Part shown: piece after piece, positions 1-7,820 of the stretch
Layout: every line of letters starts with the position of its first letter
Position numbering within the stretch: the first letter of the stretch is position 1
DNA from: Desulfobacterales bacterium
GTDB taxonomy: Bacteria > Desulfobacterota > Desulfobacteria > Desulfobacterales > Desulfobacteraceae
Direction of reading: 5' to 3'
DNA: 15,566 bases
Assembly (NCBI GenBank): GCA_022361135.1
Contig: JAKSBM010000085.1
Location: 1-15,566, forward strand
Translations under genes and position numbers: made by a program
Notes under the pieces: model-generated
What the model was told of the DNA's origin: nothing
What the model saw: only the letters and a program-made list of their open reading frames with translations
The model's database searches: none

Positions 1-23
1 CTGAAAAGCTCGACAAAGAATAA
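1..23 (+). CDS. C-terminal tail of an upstream gene (partial)
   Basis: Frame 3 reads EKLDKE followed by TAA at 21-23, and an intrinsic terminator follows about 30 nt later. This is what the last codons of a + strand gene entering from the left would look like. Only six residues are visible, so the product cannot be named. The terminator makes a gene end here plausible, but the reading frame itself is only a guess. Confidence 0.3.
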
Positions 24-51
24 TCCCCCCCACAGCCAGCATGAGACTTCC

Positions 52-78
52 CAGCCGGGCCCAGCGCCCGGCTGTTTT
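52..78 (+). terminator. Intrinsic terminator of the upstream gene
   Basis: A perfect 9-bp GC-rich stem (CAGCCGGGC at 52-60 with GCCCGGCTG at 66-74) has a 5-nt loop and is followed by TTTT at 75-78. It lies just downstream of the TAA at 21-23 and separates the upstream transcript from the glnD regulatory region. Confidence 0.75.
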
Positions 79-179
79 CGTTGGTGCTCCGCCGCCCCCT
101 TCCCCCCATTATTTTCACCATTTTTTCCCGGACACACGCCCCATATCCCGGAACAATTTCCACAACTCAAATTAAAACA

Positions 180-223
180 ACATTTTTGTAACTTATAATT
201 TTTCCAAAAATACATTTTTGTAA
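180..223. repeat. Duplicated 12-mer ACATTTTTGTAA, possible upstream activator sites
   Basis: ACATTTTTGTAA occurs identically at 180-191 and 212-223, a 32-bp period or about three helical turns. Between the copies lies an AT palindrome, ATTTTT-CC-AAAAAT, at 198-211. Relative to the start site inferred from the sigma-54 promoter, the copies sit near -145 and -113, where enhancer sites for sigma-54 activators are usually found. The motif does not resemble the enterobacterial NtrC box. Its role as a binding site is inference, and chance similarity within AT-rich DNA is possible. Confidence 0.45.
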
Positions 224-238
224 TCAATTTTGGATTTT

Positions 239-255
239 GGCTGCCGATTGCAGCC
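239..255. promoter_or_regulatory. 17-bp dyad GGCTGC-N5-GCAGCC
   Basis: This is a perfect inverted repeat, 6-5-6, centred near -78 of the predicted sigma-54 start. The half-site length and spacing equal those of the classical NtrC box (TGCACC-N5-GGTGCA), although the bases differ. It could be an operator for an enhancer-binding protein. It could also be a small hairpin, but only TTT follows it, so termination is unlikely. Confidence 0.4.
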
Positions 256-297
256 TTTAAAAACCGCCCATCTTCCCAACCCCTTGATTTTCAAGTA

Positions 298-314
298 TCG
301 GCACACCAATTGCA
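298..314 (+). promoter_or_regulatory. Sigma-54 (-24/-12) promoter for glnD-glnB-glnA
   Basis: The sequence CGGCAC-N5-TTGCA at 299-314 matches the RpoN consensus TGGCAC-N5-TTGCW at every position except the first T. The invariant GG (300-301) and GC (312-313) doublets have the required spacing. The implied start is near 325, giving a leader of about 45 nt to the glnD ATG. A sigma-54 promoter is the expected control for a nitrogen-assimilation operon, and it would need ATP-dependent activation by an NtrC-type protein bound upstream. No good sigma-70 promoter is visible at this distance. Confidence 0.75.
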
Positions 315-369
315 CTAATGTTTCCCAGGAACAAAAACCCGAACCCCAACCCAAGGAATGGGACTTTAA

Positions 370-3338
<2,969 letters not shown>

Positions 3339-3385
3339 ATTTTCAAGAACCATTTTTTTAACAGAAGAAAAGAAAGGAAATGACA

Positions 3386-4798
3386 ATGACCCCCTCAGAC
3401 GTAATCGCAATGGCCAAGGAAAACGATATCAAAGTCGTGGATATCCGTTACACCGACTTCATCGGAACCTGGCAGCACTTTTCCGTGCCCATCAGCGAAT
3501 TCACCGAGTCCGCATTTGAAGACGGATTCGGATTTGACGGCTCCTCCATGCGGGCCTGGCAGAACATCGACAACAGCGACATGCTGGTTGTCCCGGACCC
3601 GGCCACCGCTAAAATCGATCCCTTTTTCAAGCACCCCACCATGGTCCTCATCGGCAACGTCCAGGATCCCATCACCGGTGCCGCATACTCCAGGGACCCC
3701 CGGGCCATTGCCAAAAAAGTGGAACAATACCTGAAGAGCACCGGCCTCGGCGACACCATTTTTGTGGGACCCGAGCCCGAATTCTTCATCTTCAACAACA
3801 TCCGCTACAACTCCGAGCCCAATTCCTCCTTCTATGAAATCGATTCACCGGAAGCCCATTGGAACACCGGCATGGATGAAATGCCCAACCTGGGTTACAA
3901 AATCCGTCCCAAGGAAGGCTACTTCCCCCTGCCCCCCACCGACCAGTACCAGGACATGAGATCGGAAATGATGCTCACCCTGGAAGAAATGGGCATTGAA
4001 ATGGAGTGCCAGCACCACGAAGTGGCCACGGCCGGCCAGTCCGAAATCGACCTGCGCTTTGACACCCTGTTGAAAATGGGTGACAAACTGGCCTGGTTCA
4101 AATATGTCCTAAAAAACGTGGCCGCCAAGTACAACCACACCGTCACCTTCATGCCCAAACCCCTGTACGGGGACAACGGCACCGGCATGCACACCCACAT
4201 GAGCTTCTGGAAGGACGGCAATCCCCTCTTTGCGGGAAACAAATATGCCGGTCTCTCCCAGGATGCCCTCTACGCCATCGGCGGCATCATGAAGCATTGC
4301 AAGGCCCTGTGCGCCATCACCAACCCCACCACCAACTCCTACAAGAGACTGGTACCCGGGTTTGAAGCCCCCATCAACCTGGCCTATTCCAGCCGGAACC
4401 GCTCCGCTGCCATCCGTCTGCCCATGTACTCCAACTCTCCCAAGGCCAAACGCATTGAGTTCCGGACCCCGGACCCCAGCTGCAACGGTTACATGGCATT
4501 TGCCGCCATCGCCATGGCCATGATCGACGGTATCCAGAACAAAATGGATCCCGGCGATCCCATGGACAAGAACATCTATGACCTGCCCCCGGAGGAACTG
4601 GCCAACATGGAATCGGCCCCGGAATCCCTCCAGGAAGCCCTGGAAGCCCTGCGGGATGACCATGACTTCCTCCTCAAGGGAGACGTCTTCACCAAGGATG
4701 TCATCGATTATTGGATCGATTACAAGATGGAAAAAGAAGTAAAACCGGTGATCAGCCGGCCCCATCCCCACGAATTCTACCTGTATTACGACATCTAA
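3386..4798 (+). CDS. glnA: Glutamine synthetase, type I
   Basis: Glutamine synthetase makes glutamine from glutamate, ammonia and ATP as a cytoplasmic dodecamer. Counting from ATG 3386, the 470-residue protein matches the GSI length (E. coli 469). It carries FDGSS near 50, the metal ligands in GPEPEFF near 128-134, NGTGMHTH near 264-271, and the adenylylation site NIYDLPPEE with Tyr398, the same number as in E. coli with its Met. The tyrosine implies GlnE-type control, but glnE is not in this window. A second in-frame ATG at 3380 is possible. AAGGA at 3374-3378 is 7 nt from 3386 but only 1 nt from 3380, so 3386 is preferred. It follows glnB by under 50 nt without a terminator, so it is probably cotranscribed. 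Confidence 0.97.
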   Translation: MTPSDVIAMAKENDIKVVDIRYTDFIGTWQHFSVPISEFTESAFEDGFGFDGSSMRAWQNIDNSDMLVVPDPATAKIDPFFKHPTMVLIGNVQDPITGAAYSRDPRAIAKKVEQYLKSTGLGDTIFVGPEPEFFIFNNIRYNSEPNSSFYEIDSPEAHWNTGMDEMPNLGYKIRPKEGYFPLPPTDQYQDMRSEMMLTLEEMGIEMECQHHEVATAGQSEIDLRFDTLLKMGDKLAWFKYVLKNVAAKYNHTVTFMPKPLYGDNGTGMHTHMSFWKDGNPLFAGNKYAGLSQDALYAIGGIMKHCKALCAITNPTTNSYKRLVPGFEAPINLAYSSRNRSAAIRLPMYSNSPKAKRIEFRTPDPSCNGYMAFAAIAMAMIDGIQNKMDPGDPMDKNIYDLPPEELANMESAPESLQEALEALRDDHDFLLKGDVFTKDVIDYWIDYKMEKEVKPVISRPHPHEFYLYYDI

Positions 4799-4833
4799 TC
4801 CGGCCCCGAGCCTTTAGATGGACCGTCCCAGGA

Positions 4834-4869
4834 CCCTGCCCCCCCACCCGGGGAGGCAGGGCCCTTTTA
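4834..4869 (+). terminator. Intrinsic terminator after glnA
   Basis: A 7-bp GC stem (CCCTGCC at 4834-4840 with GGCAGGG at 4855-4861) can be extended by internal C/G pairs and is followed by CCCTTTTAATTT. It lies 36 nt after the glnA stop codon and closes the glnDBA unit. Confidence 0.8.
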
Positions 4870-4899
4870 ATTTCCCCTCCCCACGGCCCCGCCCATTTT

Positions 4900-4950
4900 T
4901 TTAATGCAATCGAAAAAAAAATAAGTTATAAGAAAAACTGGTCATATAAC
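4900..4950 (+). promoter_or_regulatory. AT-rich segment, possible promoter of the transglycosylase gene
   Basis: After the glnA terminator an AT-rich stretch contains two -10-like hexamers, TATAAG (4927-4932) and TATAAC (4945-4950), 44-67 nt before the next ATG. I see no good -35 hexamer at a proper distance from either, so this is a weak call that rests mainly on position. Confidence 0.3.
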
Positions 4951-4993
4951 CCATCCCCCAAAAACATACGCCAAGGGAGCCGAGAACTTAGAC

Positions 4994-5875
4994 ATGCTAA
5001 CCCCCCCGCGCACCTGGACAACCACCCTCTGTATTGCGGTTGCTTTCTCCTTTTTTGTCCATATTCCTTCGGTTTGGTCCGCAGCACCACCGGCCAAGGG
5101 TCACGAATTTGAGAAACTTTCCCAGCGATTAATCCAGGACGGCTTCAGCCCGGATAAAATCCACACCCTCTATGCCAAGGAAGGTGTGGCATTTACCCCC
5201 TCCGGCGTCAGCCTCTTCTTTGTCCATTCCGAATCCAGCCTGGATTATGACCAGTTCCTGTCCAAAAAATCCATTTCCAAGGCCCGGGCCTACATGGAAA
5301 AACACGGGGAAACCCTGGAGCTGGCCCAGAAGATATCCGGCGTGGATAAAACCGTAATCACCGCCATCCTACTGGTTGAAACCCGCCTGGGCTCCTACCT
5401 GGGAAGACGTACCGTCATCAATACCCTTTCCACCATGGCCGCCCTATCCGATACCAAACTCCGGGATAGAATCTGGGATTCCATCCCGGCAAAAAAGAAA
5501 ACCAAATGGGAAACCTTTCTTAAAAAGGTAGAAAAGCGGAGCAAGTGGGGCTATGAAGAACTCAAGGCCCTGATCAAATTCACCGACCGAGAAAACATAG
5601 CCCCGGAAGCCATCAAAGGCTCCTATGCCGGAGCCATGGGCATTCCCCAGTTCATGCCGTCCAACGCCCTGCGCCTGGCCCGGGATGGAAACCAGGACGG
5701 CAAAGTGGACCTCTTTTCCCATGCCGACGCCATTTTCTCCGTGGCCAATTTCCTCAAACACCACGGCTGGAAGCCCGGTATCAACCGCCAGCGCCAGCAT
5801 GAAGTCCTCTTCCGCTACAACCACAGCAACTACTACGTGGATACCCTGCTGAAGATTTCCGACACCCTGAAATAA
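4994..5875 (+). CDS. Periplasmic lytic murein transglycosylase, MltB/Slt35 family
   Basis: Such enzymes cleave the glycan strands of peptidoglycan non-hydrolytically, leaving 1,6-anhydromuramic acid ends, during wall turnover. The 293-residue protein starts with a signal peptide (hydrophobic about 9-24, cleavage probably after VWSA at 30) and has no lipobox, so it should be soluble in the periplasm rather than lipid-anchored like E. coli MltB. The catalytic Glu is predicted in LLVETRLGSYLG (Glu129). The SYAGAMGIPQFMPSN segment (210-224) and an EF-hand-like DGNQDGKVDL loop (231-240) match the family. There is no extra peptidoglycan-binding domain at the C-terminus. The ATG at 4994 is chosen because it gives a clean signal peptide; its ribosome binding site is poor. 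The 14-nt gap to the next gene suggests cotranscription. Confidence 0.88.
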   Translation: MLTPPRTWTTTLCIAVAFSFFVHIPSVWSAAPPAKGHEFEKLSQRLIQDGFSPDKIHTLYAKEGVAFTPSGVSLFFVHSESSLDYDQFLSKKSISKARAYMEKHGETLELAQKISGVDKTVITAILLVETRLGSYLGRRTVINTLSTMAALSDTKLRDRIWDSIPAKKKTKWETFLKKVEKRSKWGYEELKALIKFTDRENIAPEAIKGSYAGAMGIPQFMPSNALRLARDGNQDGKVDLFSHADAIFSVANFLKHHGWKPGINRQRQHEVLFRYNHSNYYVDTLLKISDTLK

Positions 5876-5889
5876 AGAAAGATACGAAT

Positions 5890-6093
5890 ATGGATCAGAT
5901 CGTACTCCTGGTACTCGGCATTGCCGCCCTTTCCCTGGCCCTGACCATGCTGGCCATGGTGGACCTCATCAAACGGGATTTTCCCTCCATCAAAACCAAA
6001 TTCCTCTGGCATTTTGTGGCCCTGGTTCCCCTGGTGGGCTGGCTGATTTATTTCATATTCGGCCGGAAGCAGGGAACAAAGAAAGAATTTTAG
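5890..6093 (+). CDS. Small PLDc_N-type membrane protein
   Basis: This 67-residue protein has two predicted transmembrane helices (about 3-24 and 38-58) separated by a short charged loop (LIKRDFPSIKTK). It ends in GWLIYFIFGRK followed by a basic tail, which is the signature of the PLDc_N family (the membrane segment found in front of cardiolipin synthases and as free-standing small proteins). The catalytic HKD domains are absent, so it cannot be a phospholipase D. The function of the free-standing versions is not known. It begins 14 nt after the transglycosylase stop codon and is probably in the same transcript. A tRNA promoter follows 10 nt after its stop. Confidence 0.75.
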   Translation: MDQIVLLVLGIAALSLALTMLAMVDLIKRDFPSIKTKFLWHFVALVPLVGWLIYFIFGRKQGTKKEF

Positions 6094-6103
6094 CCCCGGC
6101 CCA

Positions 6104-6132
6104 TTGACAACCCATGCCATAGCGTATAGATA
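6104..6132 (+). promoter_or_regulatory. Sigma-70-type promoter of tRNA-Glu
   Basis: A perfect -35 hexamer, TTGACA, lies at 6104-6109. The -10 is either TATAGA at 6125-6130 (15-bp spacer) or TAGATA at 6127-6132 (17-bp spacer). Transcription would start about 6-10 nt before the mature tRNA at 6147, as is usual for tRNA genes. Confidence 0.65.
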
Positions 6133-6146
6133 TACCAAGTTAACGT

Positions 6147-6221
6147 GGTCCCATCGTCTAGCGGTTAGGACGCTGGCCTCTCACGCCGGAAACCGGGGTT
6201 CGATTCCCCGTGGGATCACCA
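6147..6221 (+). tRNA. tRNA-Glu (anticodon CTC)
   Basis: The 75-nt gene folds as a complete cloverleaf. The acceptor stem is GGTCCCA with TGGGATC (one G-T pair). The D arm contains TCTAGCGGTTAGGA. The anticodon stem CTGGC/GCCGG surrounds the loop CTCTCAC with anticodon CTC at 6180-6182. The T arm is CGGGG-TTCGATT-CCCCG, and CCA is encoded at 6219-6221. It reads the codon GAG. Bacteria usually carry the TTC isoacceptor, which also reads GAG, so this is probably the second tRNA-Glu of the genome, fitting its GC-rich codon use. Promoter and terminator are its own. Confidence 0.96.
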
Positions 6222-6232
6222 CATAGGATATC

Positions 6233-6272
6233 AAGGCTTTCAACAATCTGTTGAAAGCCTTTTTTGTTTTTT
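6233..6272 (+). terminator. Intrinsic terminator of the tRNA-Glu transcript
   Basis: A perfect 12-bp stem (AAGGCTTTCAAC at 6233-6244 with GTTGAAAGCCTT at 6250-6261), which one more A-T pair can extend, is followed by an almost unbroken run of T up to 6272. This is a textbook rho-independent terminator. Confidence 0.93.
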
Positions 6273-6362
6273 AAGCCCTTTAAAAACGCCCCGTTTCCAC
6301 CCCCGTAAAAAATGCTTCAGCCCCAATTGCCCCGCCCCACTGCCCGGTAAAAAACCATGCAT

Positions 6363-6376
6363 TGATCCTTGGATCA
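6363..6376. promoter_or_regulatory. 14-bp dyad TGATCC-TT-GGATCA upstream of the efflux promoter
   Basis: Two perfect 6-bp arms are separated by TT, 25 bp upstream of the phased repeat array. It could be an operator for an additional regulator. There is no direct evidence beyond symmetry and position, and the dyad is short enough to be chance. Confidence 0.3.
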
Positions 6377-6400
6377 GAATCAGCCATGGGCCCAAGGCTC

Positions 6401-6443
6401 TTATTTCACAATTATTTCACACATTCTTCACGCCGGTTTCATG
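6401..6443 (+). promoter_or_regulatory. Four 11-bp-phased TTTCA repeats, probable OmpR/PhoB-family operator
   Basis: TTATTTCACA occurs identically at 6401-6410 and 6412-6421, then in degenerate form as ATTCTTCACG at 6423-6432 and CGGTTTCATG at 6434-6443. The shared core TTTCA (CTTCA in the third copy) recurs every 11 bp at 6404, 6415, 6426 and 6437. Direct repeats with one-turn phasing are how OmpR/PhoB winged-helix regulators bind, two protomers per pair of repeats. The array ends about 10 bp before a -10 box and stands where the -35 should be, as pho boxes do. The operon's own response regulator is the natural candidate ligand. Confidence 0.65.
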
Positions 6444-6453
6444 GCGGCCCGGC

Positions 6454-6459
6454 TATATT
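6454..6459 (+). promoter_or_regulatory. -10 box (TATATT) of the efflux/two-component operon
   Basis: TATATT matches 5 of 6 positions of the sigma-70 -10 consensus. No -35 hexamer exists at 17 bp (the bases there are CGCCGG), which fits an activator-dependent promoter that uses the repeat array immediately upstream. Start near 6466 gives a leader of about 23 nt to the adaptor ATG. Confidence 0.55.
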
Positions 6460-6488
6460 CCCATTCAAACCTTGAAAAGGAATATGCC

Positions 6489-7820
6489 ATGGACAAGAAA
6501 CGTCTCTTCTTAAACAAAAAAATACTCACACCGGCGGGATGTCTGATTATCATTGCCTGCGGGATCATTGGAATGACCCAGCTTTCCTCGGCCGCCAAGC
6601 ACAAGGCTCCCCCCAAACCCAGCCCCCGGAAGCTCCATGTGGAAACCATTCCCGCAGAGACACGCCCCATTACCCTCACCGCCATGGCCTATGGCCAGGC
6701 AGAACCGGTAACCACGGTGGCCCTCAGCCCCCAGGTCTCCGGGGAAATCACCCAAATCCATCCGGCCCTGGATGCCGGCGGCCAGGTGGAAAAGGACGCG
6801 CTTCTCTTTGAGGTGGATCCCACCGACTATGCCCTTGCCCTGGAAAAGGCCCGGATCCAGGTGGCATTGGAAGAAAGCCAGGTCAGCCAACTCCAGATTT
6901 CCATGGCCCGGGATAAGGAGCGGCTGCCCGTGATCCAGCAGAACACCAAGCTGGCCCGCCGGGAATACCTTCGGCTGAAGGCCCTGTACGAAAAAAGCCA
7001 GGTGGGTACCCTCACGGCCGTGGAATCGGCGGAAAATGCCTATAATACCCTGATGGATGCGGAGAAAACATTGGAGAAGACCATCGCACTCTATCCCCTT
7101 GAAATCGCAGAAGCCCGGGCCGGATTGGCCGATGCCAGGGCCGACGAAAAAACCGCCCGCACCAACCTGACCCGCTGCCGGGTCAAGGCCCCTTTTTCAG
7201 GGAGAATCAAGGCCGCAGACATGGAGTTGGGAACCTATGTCAGCCCGGGGAGCACCAGCGTGACCCTGGCCGATGACCGGGAGCTGGAAATCCAGATTCC
7301 CCTAAGCGATGCCGAAGCCTTTGAGACCCTCTCTTTTTCCACCAATGGCCAGGGGCGGTTTTCGGATCTGAATCGCCTGGATTGCCATGTGAGCCCTGTG
7401 ATGGACACCCCGGGGAATCCCCGACCGGCCCGGGTGGACCGAGTGGTGAAATACGACGCCGACTCCCGGACCCTTTACCTGGCCGTCCGGGTCCGGGTGG
7501 CCGCCGGAACCGAGGGACAGATTCCCTTGATGGACGGCATGTTCTGCCGGGTGGAATTGGCGGGAAAAACCATTGCCAACGCCGTCCAAATCCCGGCCAA
7601 GGCCCTGAACACGGACAACACCGTTTACCTGGCCCGGAACCAGCGCATCAAAACCCTGGCCGTGAACCGAGTACAGGAGCGGAACAACCGGATTTTCATC
7701 ACCGGTGATTTCCAGCCCGGAGACCGCATCGTCACATCGGCCCCGGCCAATGTCCTTGAAAACACCCCCGTGGAAATGGCGGCCACCCTCCCCGTTGGGA
7801 CAAAGGGGGCCCAGTCATGA
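6489..7820 (+). CDS. RND efflux periplasmic adaptor (membrane fusion protein)
   Basis: The 443-residue adaptor links the inner-membrane RND pump to the outer-membrane channel. It has an N-terminal membrane anchor (about 14-34), then the first half of the lipoyl domain (VSGEITQIHPALDAGGQVEKDALLFEVDP), a helical hairpin with coiled-coil character, the returning lipoyl half (RCRVKAPFSGRIKAADMELGTYVSPG), and beta-barrel and membrane-proximal domains. No lipobox is seen. The ATG at 6489 is chosen because AAAAGGA lies 7 nt upstream. A TTG at 6369 would extend the frame by 40 residues, but it lies upstream of the probable promoter and before the hydrophobic anchor. It is the first gene of the operon; its stop overlaps the permease start by 4 bp (ATGA). 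Confidence 0.92.
   Translation: MDKKRLFLNKKILTPAGCLIIIACGIIGMTQLSSAAKHKAPPKPSPRKLHVETIPAETRPITLTAMAYGQAEPVTTVALSPQVSGEITQIHPALDAGGQVEKDALLFEVDPTDYALALEKARIQVALEESQVSQLQISMARDKERLPVIQQNTKLARREYLRLKALYEKSQVGTLTAVESAENAYNTLMDAEKTLEKTIALYPLEIAEARAGLADARADEKTARTNLTRCRVKAPFSGRIKAADMELGTYVSPGSTSVTLADDRELEIQIPLSDAEAFETLSFSTNGQGRFSDLNRLDCHVSPVMDTPGNPRPARVDRVVKYDADSRTLYLAVRVRVAAGTEGQIPLMDGMFCRVELAGKTIANAVQIPAKALNTDNTVYLARNQRIKTLAVNRVQERNNRIFITGDFQPGDRIVTSAPANVLENTPVEMAATLPVGTKGAQS

Larger units (their letters stand above)
24..369. other. 346-bp intergenic regulatory region ahead of glnD
   Basis: No convincing gene lies here. In order it holds the terminator of the preceding gene (52-78), a C-rich stretch (about 88-165) in which I see nothing, a strongly AT-rich segment (about 170-238) with a duplicated 12-mer, a GC dyad (239-255), a sigma-54-type promoter (298-314) and the glnD leader. 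The sharp switch from GC-rich to AT-rich and back is typical of an enhancer/promoter region rather than of coding DNA. Short ORFs that start here run out of frame into glnD and look like shadows. Confidence 0.7.

Noticed and set aside
222..234. IHF site in the glnD upstream region
   Set aside because: AATCAA is present, but the TTR part of the consensus after four bases reads GGA, so the match is only partial and is not listed as a feature.
4711..5112. 133-codon + strand frame bridging the end of glnA and the transglycosylase gene
   Set aside because: It crosses the glnA terminator, is out of frame with both neighbours and has no family-like sequence.
6147..6221. tRNA-Glu as attachment site of an integrated element
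   Set aside because: I found no duplicate of the tRNA 3' end in the window, no integrase and no mobile genes. Base composition on both sides is similar.
6369..6488. N-terminal extension of the efflux adaptor from a TTG start
   Set aside because: The extension would cover the phased repeats and the -10 box and lacks a ribosome binding site, whereas ATG 6489 has AAAAGGA at ideal spacing.
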